Shown piece by piece: positions 7,733 through 16,508 of a stretch of DNA of 49,902 bases. This stretch comes from Planctomyces sp. GTDB taxonomy: Bacteria > Planctomycetota > Planctomycetia > Planctomycetales > Planctomycetaceae. How positions within the stretch are numbered: the first letter of the stretch is position 1; each line of letters starts with the position of its first letter. The stretch lies in the NCBI GenBank assembly GCA_005778115.1, contig SXKJ01000470.1, forward strand, positions 1-49,902, read 5' to 3'. Position numbers and translations under genes: made by a program. Below the pieces are notes generated by a model that worked only from the letters and a program-made list of their open reading frames with translations, had not been told where the DNA came from and did no database searches.

Positions 7733-8434
7733 CTACTGACTACGGTTGGCATCATCCGTTTGCAGGCTGGCCCAGCGGTCAACTTCCAGCGTTGCGGCCC
7801 TGAGGCTGGTTCCCGAAATGCCGTCGAGCACGGACTGCCACCAGCGATGACGGTGGCATTTCTGACCGAGCTTGCGGGCGATGAAGTGTCCCACCGGGAC
7901 GAACAGGACGCCGAAGACGATGTTGCCCACGATCCACCAGCCATCGAGCTTGCTGAACAGGTCGGCCCGTCCGCCGGAAACCCAGTTCAGAAATCCTTGG
8001 ACGGTCACCAGCAACCCGCAGAAGCCGACCAGCGGCGAGAGGAGCATGATCCACTTGAACTGTCGGATCTTCGCGATTCGTAATCGTTCGAGCGAACCCT
8101 GAATGACCGCCACCGGGCCGCTCCAGTCCACCGTCGCGAGCCGCTCCAGTTGCCAAATGCTGTCGAGCAGCAATGTCAGAAAGCTGACAGCGACCACGCT
8201 CGCGGGTAGCACCAGCCGCCAGTCGTGCCATTGTTGGCTGACGACCGCTCCCACGATCAGCAGGCCGCCGATGCAGAACGCGACATCGATCGCAGGCCAG
8301 ATGACCAAACGATGCACACGTCGCCGCGCGGGTTGCAGGACGACCTGTCGCACCAGTTCCGTTTCCAGCGCCAGCGACCTGTCGAGCTTTTGGTCGAGCA
8401 GTCGCCACTGTTGCTCAAGTGCTTCCAGTTGCAT
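7733..8434 (-). CDS. Four-helix membrane protein paired with an ECF sigma factor
   Basis: 233 residues starting 2 bases after the sigma-factor stop, so the two are co-transcribed. The first 40 residues are a charged helix with coiled-coil character (LEALEQQWRLLDQKLDRSLALETELVRQ). Two pairs of hydrophobic segments follow near residues 48-65, 72-90, 125-150 and 165-190. The C-terminus is soluble and basic. I do not recognise the family. In planctomycetes such sigma-adjacent membrane proteins commonly act as anti-sigma factors; here that is inferred from position only. No zinc-binding motif is present. Confidence 0.6.
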   Translation of the reverse strand: MQLEALEQQWRLLDQKLDRSLALETELVRQVVLQPARRRVHRLVIWPAIDVAFCIGGLLIVGAVVSQQWHDWRLVLPASVVAVSFLTLLLDSIWQLERLATVDWSGPVAVIQGSLERLRIAKIRQFKWIMLLSPLVGFCGLLVTVQGFLNWVSGGRADLFSKLDGWWIVGNIVFGVLFVPVGHFIARKLGQKCHRHRWWQSVLDGISGTSLRAATLEVDRWASLQTDDANRSQ

Positions 8435-8436
8435 GG

Positions 8437-8967
8437 CTATTCCCTTTCGAGTTGGTCGGACGGGTCTTGCACGGATTGTCTCAGCGATTTCTTCAGCCGG
8501 TTCAGCCGCGTGCCGGCGTTAGTTTCACTGATGCCCAGGATGTCGCCGATCTCGCGGTGCGAGTTCCCTTCCAGATACAGCAGCAAGAGTGCTCGGTCCG
8601 AATCGGTCTGTTGATCCAGCAACTCGCGCAGTTCGCCAAGCTGTTGGACCTTCGTCTTGTCCTCATCGACCTCCGCCGGATCGGTCTCTTCACGGTCATC
8701 CAGACGGATCGCCTCTCGTCCCCATCGGGTCTGTCGGCGGCGAAAGTCGATCGCCACATTCAGTGCGACGCGAAACATCCAAGTTGAGAACGGGCGGCTA
8801 CGGTCATACTTGTCGAACGCCGACCACAACCGACTCGTGATCTCCTGCAGCAGGTCATTGCGATCATGCCACGTCTGGCCATAGACCCAGCAAACTTTGA
8901 GTAGCTGCCGCTGGTGTGAGTCCAACAGCGACAAAAACTCGTCATGGTTTGGAGGCTGCGGTTGCAT
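8437..8967 (-). CDS. ECF RNA polymerase sigma factor
   Basis: 176 residues from the ATG at 8967 (MQPQPPNHDEFLSLLDSHQ). Region 2 reads WHDRNDLLQEITSRLWSAFD then RPFSTWMFRVALNVAIDFRR. Region 4 reads LLLLYLEGNSHREIGDILGI then NAGTRLNRLKKSLRQ with a clean helix-turn-helix. An upstream in-frame extension to 9036 exists but has no ribosome site and low-complexity residues, so the shorter start is preferred. It shares the planctomycete pattern of a sigma factor followed at 2 bp by a membrane protein, implying control by a membrane-bound partner. The upstream region 8968-9281 would hold its promoter; no clear motif was seen. Confidence 0.85.
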   Translation of the reverse strand: MQPQPPNHDEFLSLLDSHQRQLLKVCWVYGQTWHDRNDLLQEITSRLWSAFDKYDRSRPFSTWMFRVALNVAIDFRRRQTRWGREAIRLDDREETDPAEVDEDKTKVQQLGELRELLDQQTDSDRALLLLYLEGNSHREIGDILGISETNAGTRLNRLKKSLRQSVQDPSDQLERE

Positions 8968-9281
8968 GAAGTCCACTTCGCTGGAAGTCGCTCGTGCCGG
9001 TCGGTCCCTCGGTTTCCGAGCCGAGTCAGCACACACTGTGATTCGTTTGTCAGAGCCAGTTTGTCACAATGAATTGGCAAAAAGTGACACGGAGCCAGCT
9101 TGAGGCACCGCATCGACCTGTTGATCGTGCGGTTTGGAGCGAAGGTCAGCCGCATCGTGAGTTCCACGCTCGGTAAGCGTTTGAAGTGGGCGCGGATGAA
9201 AGCGCAGAATCAATCGGAATCCCAATCGGCGACTTCTGTCTGACACGCACGCTAAACACGCGCATGTTTCGGACGAAGCCT
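8968..9281. other. Intergenic region without recognised content
   Basis: 314 bases between a sigma-factor gene and the end of the esterase gene. It must contain the sigma-factor promoter on the - strand. No credible gene, hairpin of note or repeat family member was seen. Confidence 0.5.
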
Positions 9282-10943
9282 CTACGGCTTCTTCAGGTAC
9301 GCCTCGGCCATCTCTTCGCCCAGCAAGAGCGTTCCCTTGGTTCCGAAGTGCAGTCGCGTGTGAGGTAACTCGGACGTCTTGATGATCGTGATGCGCGGAT
9401 CGGTGCGTGCCATTTCGTTTAACGCGGCGTTGACCGGTTCGATGTTACGCCACGGCGAGTTTTTGTGTTGCTCCGAGATGAACCAGGGAAGATCGGGCTG
9501 CTTGAGGTCCGCTCGCGTCTGGTCGATCAACTGCTTCAACCACTTGGCATTGTTGTTGGCGTACGGCCCGAAGTAGGTATCGTTCTCTCCCGTGTGCCAG
9601 AAGATCCCTTCGAGGCTGCTCTCGAAGCCTTGCTGCTTGAGGTCATCCTGAGCCGCGCGAATGAAGCGGATGACCTTCGGATAGAGATTGCGATGCGACT
9701 CGGCCGAGCCGTTTGGGAACCAATCGGGGCCTTGCGCTCCGCTGTGCGTGAACTTAATGATGGCCACTCCGTCCTTGGCATCCAGCGATTTCCGCAATCG
9801 AGCACCGAAGCTCAGTTCCGGGCCGAAGTTGCCCAGATCGTCCACGGGACCGAGCGGTTCCCAACCGGTTGACGACTTCACTCCGCCCCCCAGCGAGTAG
9901 CGAAACAAGATGTCTCGTTGATCCTTGGCCAAGGACTCGTAGCTCGGTTGCTGAGCGATCTCGGAGACGAAGGAATCCTCGCCTTCCATGTTGCGTTGAC
10001 CGGCCAGCACGAACAGTCGCACGCGGGCCGGCTTGGCGATCGGCAGTCCATTCTTGAAGCGGCGGTCGGTCGCTGCCGGCGACTGCCCGATGTCGCGGAG
10101 ATACGCGGCCGCGAACGCTTCGCCCATCTGAAGCTGACCCTGAGTGCCGAAGTGATAGTGCGGCTGTCCGCTCCCCATGACCTCGAATGCGAGATGCGAC
10201 GTCGGCACCCAACGCAGCAGCGGATCGGCCTTCAGCACTTGCTCTTGCTGCTGACGCAGGATGCCGAGGTTCTCGCGGTGGTCCATGCCCCAGATTCCCT
10301 TCTCGCTGACCTCGGCGACGTACCACTTGAGTTCCGGAGCCTTCAGATCGGCTCGCAGCCGCGCGACGAGCTTCGTCAGTCCGTCGGCATATTGCTTGTA
10401 GAGCTTGCGGTCGAGCATGTCGTTCTCGCCCTGATGCCATAGGACCGCTTCGAGCCGATAACGAATACCGCGCTTGTCCAACTCGTCGAGCGACTGGCGA
10501 ATGAGCTTGAGCGTTCGCGGGTAGAGCTTCTGCCCCTTGTCCGGCGCATCGGGATTCCAATCAAACGCGACCGTCGTCCCGCCCACCGCCGACTTGATGA
10601 TGGTGATCGGGAATTGAGCGTGCCGCCTGACTCGTCTCGCGAACGTCACCTCTGGCCCGAACGAACGCAGCGGCTTGAGCGGAACCCAGCCTTGGGAGGC
10701 TTCATCGCCATTGCCCAAGTTGTACGAGTAGAGGACGTCGCTCTGCGGCTCGCCCGCCCCTTTGAAGTTCGGATAGTCGTCGATGCGATCCGCGTGCGCG
10801 TCGGCTCCCACCATGTTTGACTGACCGGCGAAAAGGAACACTCGCGTGACCTCCTCGGCGATGGCAGTCGCCTTTGTCAAGAAGGCCAACGCCAAGCCTG
10901 TCACGATCACTTTTCGAAAAGACAGATTCACGGAGTTCCTCAT
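9282..10943 (-). CDS. Exported tandem SASA-domain sialate O-acetylesterase-like protein
   Basis: 553 residues with a signal peptide (cut near residue 29). Two SGNH/SASA (DUF303) domains follow. Domain 1, residues 33-285, has the nucleophile motif GQSN (S42), WHQGEND at 169-175 and a PHYHFG histidine motif near 262. Domain 2, residues 306-553, keeps the fold and WHTGEND but has GQRN at 316-318, so the catalytic serine is replaced by arginine, while the terminal HTRLHFG histidine remains. Domain 1 is therefore predicted active on O-acetylated sugars and domain 2 catalytically dead, perhaps a binding or structural domain. It is the last gene of a - strand run that also holds a ThuA-like protein and a propeller dehydrogenase. 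Confidence 0.8.
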   Translation of the reverse strand: MRNSVNLSFRKVIVTGLALAFLTKATAIAEEVTRVFLFAGQSNMVGADAHADRIDDYPNFKGAGEPQSDVLYSYNLGNGDEASQGWVPLKPLRSFGPEVTFARRVRRHAQFPITIIKSAVGGTTVAFDWNPDAPDKGQKLYPRTLKLIRQSLDELDKRGIRYRLEAVLWHQGENDMLDRKLYKQYADGLTKLVARLRADLKAPELKWYVAEVSEKGIWGMDHRENLGILRQQQEQVLKADPLLRWVPTSHLAFEVMGSGQPHYHFGTQGQLQMGEAFAAAYLRDIGQSPAATDRRFKNGLPIAKPARVRLFVLAGQRNMEGEDSFVSEIAQQPSYESLAKDQRDILFRYSLGGGVKSSTGWEPLGPVDDLGNFGPELSFGARLRKSLDAKDGVAIIKFTHSGAQGPDWFPNGSAESHRNLYPKVIRFIRAAQDDLKQQGFESSLEGIFWHTGENDTYFGPYANNNAKWLKQLIDQTRADLKQPDLPWFISEQHKNSPWRNIEPVNAALNEMARTDPRITIIKTSELPHTRLHFGTKGTLLLGEEMAEAYLKKP

Positions 10944-11023
10944 TCAATGGTCGGACTTTCGTTCGTCATCGGCGACTTCTCGACCAACTCACATCTCTCC
11001 GAGTTGGGCAAACAATCGTGACG

Positions 11024-12121
11024 TTATTTGTAGAAGCTGGGCTTTCTCGGAACGATGTTGAGCTTCTTGTAGGCGAAGCCGCTGTCGGGCGGGTTGTAGT
11101 CGCCGACGAGATCCATGCAGGATTCGTCGTTGATGTCGGCTTCCATGTGCTGGCACCAGTAGACGGCGTTGACGGTCAGGCGGCGCAGACCCTCGCTTTG
11201 AAAGTCCTGAGCGCTGCCCATCGTGACATGGAAGACTCGCGCGGTCTGCCCGGTGTTGCCGGTCCAAGTTTTCACCCAGGCGACCGGGAGCGGAATCAGC
11301 TCGGTATTCACCGCGTCGTCGTGATTGCGACCCTTCAGCGGCTGGCCGTCCACCAACGGCAGGCAGCCTTCGGGGAGAGCGCCGCCTTCCTTGTAGGTGC
11401 GATAGACATCTGACGTGCCCCAGATGTCCCTGACCCCTTTGAGAACGGGATGAGTTTTATTTTGCTCGACGATGATGCCGCGTGTGGAATCCTGCTGCCA
11501 GCGGCCATGATGATTGCGGAAGGAACCACCCAACACGGCTTCGCCGAAGTCGATCTTCTTGCCGTCCTTTTGGTAATCGAAGCCGATGAAGCCGTGATTC
11601 GCGGTGCGGATGCCGATGATCGGCTTTCCGGAATCCAGGTAGTTGTAGATGTGCTTCAACTGCTCAGGAGGCAGCGAAATGAGTCGGCTGAACAAGATGA
11701 CGAGATCGCACTTCTCCAAATGTTCGAGGCCGGGAATGTTGTGAGTGACCGTCTTGTCCTCCCAGCGAATCTTCTGGGTCGGATCGACGTCGTTGTCCTG
11801 ACTCAGGCTGAACAGCACGGTGCAGTGAAACCCATGATGCTTGGCCAAGAGCCGCGCCAACATCGGCATTGAGTACTCGCTGCGGTATTCCTGATCCGCC
11901 GCGATCAGGACGATGTGCTTCCCCGCTCCCGGCCCCCTGTCGCCCGAGTACGTCAGCCACAGCGGACTCTCCGGGACGGGATGTTCGGCGGCGTTCAAAC
12001 GGTGACTCCATTGAAGCCCAAGCAACGCGGCGACAACGAACGCGCACAGAATCCGGGGAAAGGCGGTTGGTCGCACGCCTGGCATTTCTGATTCCGTCTG
12101 ATCAAGGGTAGTTGTCTTCAT
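11024..12121 (-). CDS. Exported ThuA-like (trehalose-utilisation family) protein
   Basis: 365 residues. The start MKTTTLDQTESEMPG at 12121 precedes a hydrophobic signal or anchor near residues 20-40. The mature part has the ThuA flavodoxin-like/amidotransferase-like fold: IVLIAADQEYRSEYSMPML, a DLVILFSRLISLPPEQL strand-helix, GIRTANHGF, and a late VFHVTMGSAQDF motif typical of these proteins. ThuA domains are common in planctomycete sugar catabolism and lack an agreed reaction. An in-frame upstream extension to 12409 runs through a palindromic repeat and is not believed. The gene lies downstream of the soluble-dehydrogenase-like gene in the same direction, with only the repeat between them. 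Confidence 0.75.
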   Translation of the reverse strand: MKTTTLDQTESEMPGVRPTAFPRILCAFVVAALLGLQWSHRLNAAEHPVPESPLWLTYSGDRGPGAGKHIVLIAADQEYRSEYSMPMLARLLAKHHGFHCTVLFSLSQDNDVDPTQKIRWEDKTVTHNIPGLEHLEKCDLVILFSRLISLPPEQLKHIYNYLDSGKPIIGIRTANHGFIGFDYQKDGKKIDFGEAVLGGSFRNHHGRWQQDSTRGIIVEQNKTHPVLKGVRDIWGTSDVYRTYKEGGALPEGCLPLVDGQPLKGRNHDDAVNTELIPLPVAWVKTWTGNTGQTARVFHVTMGSAQDFQSEGLRRLTVNAVYWCQHMEADINDESCMDLVGDYNPPDSGFAYKKLNIVPRKPSFYK

Positions 12122-12203
12122 TCGCCTGTCCCTCATTCGTCTGTCTGAACTCTTGGGCTGATTTGCCTTCCGGGTTTCAGACAGGCGAATGGGGACAAGC
12201 GAA
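12121..12203. repeat. 83-bp palindromic element upstream of the ThuA-like gene
   Basis: The left arm TTCGCCTGTCCCTCATTCGT continues with CTGTCTGAA. It pairs with 12175-12203 at about 26 of 29 positions, around a 25-base spacer. The element ends exactly at the ThuA-like start codon, so it occupies the 5' leader and may affect translation or mRNA ends. Confidence 0.75.
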
Positions 12204-12230
12204 TAAAGACAAGGGTCGTTTGGTTTTGTT

Positions 12231-13751
12231 TCACTGTTTCGTTTGTTGAACCGGGATTTCATTGACCGTGTAGAACGCGTTGCGATGCAGCGGTTCTTCG
12301 TTGTCGCGTGAGCGAAGCCCTGCGACATCGAGTTCGTAGACAAATCCTTGTTGGAGTTTTTCCAACGTGATCCGCGCAGAGAGTCCGTCTTCGGCCAATG
12401 CGACTGCATTCACGCCGGGTTTGTGCTTTTCGATTTCCGGCCCGCCGTAGCCTGCGTGATACGGGTGCGTAAACGCGGAGATCGAGTACGACTCTGGTGA
12501 GCTGCCAGTCGTCGGTTCGACCGGTTTGGTGAACGTGACCTTGAATCCATCCGGCTCGATCGTGATGCGGTTGATTTCGAAAGGGGTCTTGCCGCTCCAT
12601 TCGAGTCGTTCGAGGGCGAACGGTTTGATGCCTCGAACGGGCCAGCCGCGATTGGTGCCGCCGCACAGCAGCTTGCCGCCGGGAGTGAATTCGACGTTGA
12701 GGATGCCTGTCGAAAGGCCCTCTCGGAATGGATAGCAGGCTCCCTGCCAGACGCCGTTGACCTGCTCGGTCGTCGCCCGCATCAGGATCGACTGCGTGTA
12801 GTCGCCGAGGAAGATCTGATTCTCAAACGGGCCGAACTTGCCCTGAGTCCGGTTCACGTTAAACCCCGTGATCGAGCGGCCCATGCGGATGTAAGGAAAT
12901 ATCACCGCGTACGGGACCAGTTGCTTGACGCGGTCCTTCTCTGTGGCGATGCGATTGCCTGAAGTTGGCTTCTCCGGTGCAGGGCCTAGCTCGGGCGAGT
13001 ACTGATACCAATTGAAGCTCGCCGGATGACCGTGAAAGCTGTTCGTGGGGACGGTTTTCAGGCTGCAAGAACAATTCCAGGGGCCTTGACTCTCGATATA
13101 AAAAAGCGAACCGTGCTCATCGAACCCGATGCCTCCCGGACTACGCAGGCCACTCGCGAACGCTGTCGTTTTTCCGTCCGGCGCAACCTTCATGATGAAG
13201 CCCCGGTTCAAAGCGTGAGAGTGGTACGACTCGGACAAGCCGAGTGCCACGAACTGGTTTCCGTCGGCATCGGGCTTCGAGCCGAACGCATATTCGTGAT
13301 AGTTCGCGTAGCCCCAAGCATCGGAGATGGTCTCAAAGCGATCGGCTACTCCGTCGCCATTTGTGTCACTGACGCGAGTCAGTTCGCAGCTTTGAGTGAC
13401 TCGGAAGGCGTTGTCCTTCCAGGTGAGTCCGAAGATCTCGTCGAGTCCCGTCGCAAACCGATGAAACGATGGGATCGGCTTCGGTGCATCGACGCCGTCG
13501 ATCACAAAGATTTCGCCGTGCCGCGTCCCGACGGCGATTCGGCGATCCGGCAGCACCGCGAAGGCTCCGGCTTCGATGACCGTGTCTTTCGGCAGCGGAA
13601 TGTTGACGATCGGGTAATACTCGCGCTCGCGTTCCTCGGTTCCCCAGCGTTCGCCGACTTCTTCAGCACGCGATGTCCCCAACGTGGACGTGGCGATCAG
13701 AAACAGCAGGCAAACGAGCGGGCTGTGACAACGCAGCGTCGGACGACTCAT
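12231..13751 (-). CDS. Exported PQQ-dependent sugar dehydrogenase-like beta-propeller
   Basis: 506 residues. The ATG at 13751 (MSRPTLRCHSPLVCLLFLIA) opens a signal peptide. The mature domain resembles the soluble-glucose/sorbosone-dehydrogenase propeller used in planctomycete membrane-bound dehydrogenase proteins. Examples are VIEAGAFAVLPDRRIAVGTR, a calcium-like loop SDTNGDGVADRFE, SGLRSPGGIGFDEHGSLFY and VEFTPGGKLLCGGTNRGW. The C-terminal 110 residues form a beta-sandwich that often caps such proteins. No haem motif is present. The neighbour upstream is a five-CxxCH cytochrome, a plausible electron acceptor; the pairing is inferred from adjacency. The in-frame extension above 13751 is repeat-derived. 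Confidence 0.75.
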   Translation of the reverse strand: MSRPTLRCHSPLVCLLFLIATSTLGTSRAEEVGERWGTEEREREYYPIVNIPLPKDTVIEAGAFAVLPDRRIAVGTRHGEIFVIDGVDAPKPIPSFHRFATGLDEIFGLTWKDNAFRVTQSCELTRVSDTNGDGVADRFETISDAWGYANYHEYAFGSKPDADGNQFVALGLSESYHSHALNRGFIMKVAPDGKTTAFASGLRSPGGIGFDEHGSLFYIESQGPWNCSCSLKTVPTNSFHGHPASFNWYQYSPELGPAPEKPTSGNRIATEKDRVKQLVPYAVIFPYIRMGRSITGFNVNRTQGKFGPFENQIFLGDYTQSILMRATTEQVNGVWQGACYPFREGLSTGILNVEFTPGGKLLCGGTNRGWPVRGIKPFALERLEWSGKTPFEINRITIEPDGFKVTFTKPVEPTTGSSPESYSISAFTHPYHAGYGGPEIEKHKPGVNAVALAEDGLSARITLEKLQQGFVYELDVAGLRSRDNEEPLHRNAFYTVNEIPVQQTKQ

Positions 13752-13814
13752 CAGCCGCTGGGCACTAGCCCACGGTTCGTTGAAAGAACCGGACGCTAGT
13801 GCGTTCTGGCTGAT
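13750..13814. repeat. Family B palindrome (variant) abutting the dehydrogenase start codon
   Basis: Arms ATCAGCCGCTGGGCACTAGC and, on the other strand, ATCAGCCAGAACGCACTAGC, with CGGTTC inner ends. It shares the GCnCTAGC core of family B and ATCAGCC ends with the copy at 38401-38479. It ends at the ATG of the propeller gene. Confidence 0.7.
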
Positions 13815-13831
13815 TGTTTTCTGACGAAGTG

Positions 13832-13935
13832 CTGTAGGGTGGGACAAGCTCGCTTCGAGCGCCGGCCCACCATCTGCAATCGGCACGTCGGATGGTGGGC
13901 CGGCGCGGCGAAGCGCCGCTGGTCCCACCCTACGG
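13832..13935. repeat. 104-bp palindromic element next to the cytochrome stop
   Basis: The outer arms CTGTAGGGTGGGAC and GTCCCACCCTACGG enclose a GATGGTGGGCCGGCG-type inner palindrome. The element ends one base before the cytochrome stop codon. It may serve as a transcription terminator or mRNA end. Confidence 0.75.
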
Positions 13936-16398
13936 CTACTTCTTGAGCGGTTCATAAAGGAACTCCAGAGAGGATTTGCCTTGAGGAATTTGCAGTCGAA
14001 GGAGCAGCTCGGATCGCTTGGGTTCGTCGGATAGCGATCGCAGTTTCGATTCGATCGCGGGGATCGTCAGCCGCAGTCGGCCCCTGCGGAAGACATGCTC
14101 GGACTCCTGACCGATGTCGCCGGTGAGTGCGCGAAACCAAACGGTCTGCGGTGACGGCGAGTCGAATTGCAGAACGCGTCTCAGTTGCCGTTGCTCTTCG
14201 GTGCCAACGGCGACCGACCGATCCTCGATCTCAATCGTGTCGCTGCGGTACTGGAACGTGGGGATCGACGATTCGCCGAGGAAGTAGCCTCGGAACTGAT
14301 AGCCGACGTTTTTCGGATAGAGCGGGCTGGGATTGGTTCGAGCCTCTTTGGTCATCACAGGCAGCAGCGGCCACGGAGCGTTTTCATCGGCGAGCGACAT
14401 GAATGAAACATCTTGTGCCAGAGTGATGGCTTCGTTGGCCGGATTGAAATCTCCGGAACCCTGACCGCTCCAATTCACGCCGATGAAGTCGCCCTGCCAG
14501 ATGGCGGAGAGCGTGCCGGTCTCGGCGTTGAAGGCGTAGCTCAGCTTCTCCGGCAGGCCGACGGCGATGCCTCGAAAGCCGGCGACTCGACTGCGGCCGC
14601 GATACGTTTTTGCCTGATCATCGACCGTCAGTTTCGTGCTCACCGCGCGGAGACCAGGCGGATCGGCGGCGGATGTGCCGAGCGACAGGTAGTACCAGAT
14701 CGCTTCGATCTGCCGGTCGGTGTGGCCATCGAGAACCGTCTTGAGCGCGGCGACACCGTTGGGCCACGCCGTCGGCATGACGGTGCGCGGACGGAACGCG
14801 CCGGGGTTGCGCAGGTAGCTGTTGAACCAGCCCGGTTGAAGTCGCTGATAGCTCGTCAGCAGGTCGATCCCTTGATTGACCTGCGCCACTTTGCCGTTGA
14901 AGTTGTGGCATGCGATGCAATTCAGCCCTTTGTCGCCGAGCAATTCGCGCCCCGCCGCGCGCAGCAGCTTTTCTCGTTCGCGTTCGCTGTCGGTGCGACT
15001 CTCTGGATTCGGAATTTTCATCTCCGGTCCTTTCACGCGTGAGCCGCCGGCGCTAGCCGCGGGCGAAGCGACGCCCGACGCTAGCGCGTTCGGCTCACCG
15101 TTCAGAACATCGAGCCGACTGAAGACGGCCGGCAAGTGCTGGAGATTGGCCGTGCCGTACTGTGGCATCCGAGTCGCCATGTAATGCCGGACGCTTTCGC
15201 CATCGAAGAGCACCTTCTTCATCCAAGCCGGTTGCAGCTTGGCCCCGATCAGCGTGAGCGGCGGCGGGATTCGACCGTCGTCACCGAGCTTCAGTTCGCT
15301 CCCCGCAAAGAACAGGTTGTGTGCGTCGTGAACGCCACCGAAGTCGTCGCGAATGTGACAGGTGGTACAGCGAAACGCGGTCAGCGTTTTCGCCGCGACA
15401 AGCTTGTCCGAGTCGGCGGACGTCTCTTCACGCAACGCCGCGACGATCGCGTTGACCTGCACGTCTTCAAGCTGGAACCGAGGACTGCGGACGCTCGTCT
15501 TCGATAAACAGCCGCGAGTCAGGTCCGCTGTCTTCAACGCACCAATCAACGGAGCCGCTGCGATACCGGGAAGTGAGTGACACGCCGCGCAGTTGAGTTC
15601 CTGAAAGTGCTTCTTTCCTTTCTCAACCAACGAGGCATCGGGAACAAGTGGCTTCACCGGTTGAGGCTGCTCACCAATCAGATAGCCAGCGATGGCGAGT
15701 GACTCGGCGGTAGTCAGCTTCATGTCCGGCATCCAGCCTGAACTGCGAACCTTCAACGGCTGAAACAAAAATTCGCTGAGCGACTTCGCGTTGTACTTGG
15801 CGGCGACATGGCCCAACGGGACGGCGTTCGGCTTAATCGCCCTCTTCGCGGCGAGTGCCTTGTCCTCGTCTTCGTCATCTTCGTCATCTTCGTCATTGCG
15901 CTTCGGCTGCTGTGGTGCGCCGGCGCTCGCATCCTTCGGACCATGACACGCCACGCAGCCCACCGAGTGAAACAGTGCTTTGCCCTGTTGAAGATCAATC
16001 GGCTCGCTGGCCTCCGTCGGAAAGCCAGCCTTCGACTGTGAGATCAAAAAGTGAGTCAGCGCTTCCGCGATCTGATTCCGTTCCGCTTCGGGTCGCGACA
16101 CCAACACATCTGGCATCGTCGTCCCCGGATGAGCCAACGCCGGCGATGCGAGGAATCGTCTGAGGAATTCGGGGGAGATTCGCGCCCCGACAGCGGCCAA
16201 ATCCGGAGCCGCCTTCTCAGGCAAAGATCCTCGCTCGACGACGCTGTGACACGCCGCACAACGCAGTTCCGAGATCAGCACTTCTCCCGCTTGCGATTGC
16301 GTCAGCGGATGATGACCAGGCAAAGCTGGATCGCCCGCCGCGACAACCGAATTGGCGATGACGAACCAAAAACACAGACACGCGGAAACTCGTTTCAT
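13936..16398 (-). CDS. Exported multi-haem cytochrome c with five CxxCH motifs
   Basis: 820 residues from the ATG at 16398, with a signal peptide (MKRVSACLCFWFVIANSVVA). Five haem-attachment motifs are seen in order: CAACH (about residue 47), CVACH, CAACH, CTTCH and CIACH. This indicates serial cytochrome-c domains followed by a 220-residue beta-rich C-terminus. An acidic linker (NDEDDEDDEDED) comes from a 9-base tandem repeat. A 58-bp palindromic element at 15040-15097 is read in frame between the fourth and fifth haem domains and adds a peptide containing GEPNALASGV. The gene precedes the dehydrogenase-like propeller and follows DUF1552/DUF1592 genes, a common planctomycete neighbourhood for periplasmic oxidation. 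The electron partner is inferred. Confidence 0.8.
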   Translation of the reverse strand: MKRVSACLCFWFVIANSVVAAGDPALPGHHPLTQSQAGEVLISELRCAACHSVVERGSLPEKAAPDLAAVGARISPEFLRRFLASPALAHPGTTMPDVLVSRPEAERNQIAEALTHFLISQSKAGFPTEASEPIDLQQGKALFHSVGCVACHGPKDASAGAPQQPKRNDEDDEDDEDEDKALAAKRAIKPNAVPLGHVAAKYNAKSLSEFLFQPLKVRSSGWMPDMKLTTAESLAIAGYLIGEQPQPVKPLVPDASLVEKGKKHFQELNCAACHSLPGIAAAPLIGALKTADLTRGCLSKTSVRSPRFQLEDVQVNAIVAALREETSADSDKLVAAKTLTAFRCTTCHIRDDFGGVHDAHNLFFAGSELKLGDDGRIPPPLTLIGAKLQPAWMKKVLFDGESVRHYMATRMPQYGTANLQHLPAVFSRLDVLNGEPNALASGVASPAASAGGSRVKGPEMKIPNPESRTDSEREREKLLRAAGRELLGDKGLNCIACHNFNGKVAQVNQGIDLLTSYQRLQPGWFNSYLRNPGAFRPRTVMPTAWPNGVAALKTVLDGHTDRQIEAIWYYLSLGTSAADPPGLRAVSTKLTVDDQAKTYRGRSRVAGFRGIAVGLPEKLSYAFNAETGTLSAIWQGDFIGVNWSGQGSGDFNPANEAITLAQDVSFMSLADENAPWPLLPVMTKEARTNPSPLYPKNVGYQFRGYFLGESSIPTFQYRSDTIEIEDRSVAVGTEEQRQLRRVLQFDSPSPQTVWFRALTGDIGQESEHVFRRGRLRLTIPAIESKLRSLSDEPKRSELLLRLQIPQGKSSLEFLYEPLKK
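15040..15097. repeat. Family B palindrome inside the cytochrome coding sequence
   Basis: 58 bp with ends TGAGCCG and CGGCTCA, a GCGCTAGC core in both arms and CGGGCG inner ends. It is read in frame by the cytochrome gene and encodes about 20 residues centred on EPNALASGVASPAASAGGS. It differs at 6 of 58 positions from the copy at 33091-33148, which has the same orientation and frame relative to its own host gene. Confidence 0.85.
15871..15897. repeat. Tandem 9-base repeat coding an acidic linker
   Basis: Three copies of TTCGTCATC (the last ending in T) in the cytochrome gene encode the Asp/Glu run between haem domains two and three. Copy-number change would alter linker length in frame. Confidence 0.7.
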
Positions 16399-16426
16399 CG
16401 TTGTTTCAATCACGGTTGAATTACGT

Positions 16427-16493
16427 CGTAGCCGCGTTCGCCAGAACGCGGGTGTTCTCGGCATTCACCCGCACTCTGGCGAGTGCGGCTACG
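16427..16493. repeat. Family A palindrome upstream of the cytochrome gene
   Basis: The arms CGTAGCCGCGTTCGCCAGAA (then CGCGGGTG) and their near complement CACCCGCACTCTGGCGAGTG (then CGGCTACG) surround an 11-base centre. Other family A members lie at 25106, 40668 and 49628. It sits between the DUF1552 stop and the cytochrome start. Confidence 0.8.
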
Positions 16494-16508
16494 GTTTTGA
16501 AATCGCTT

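Noticed and set aside
11024..12409. Longer N-terminus of the ThuA-like protein up to 12409
   Set aside because: The extension is the translation of a palindromic repeat and the tail of the neighbouring gene; the signal-like segment begins after 12121.
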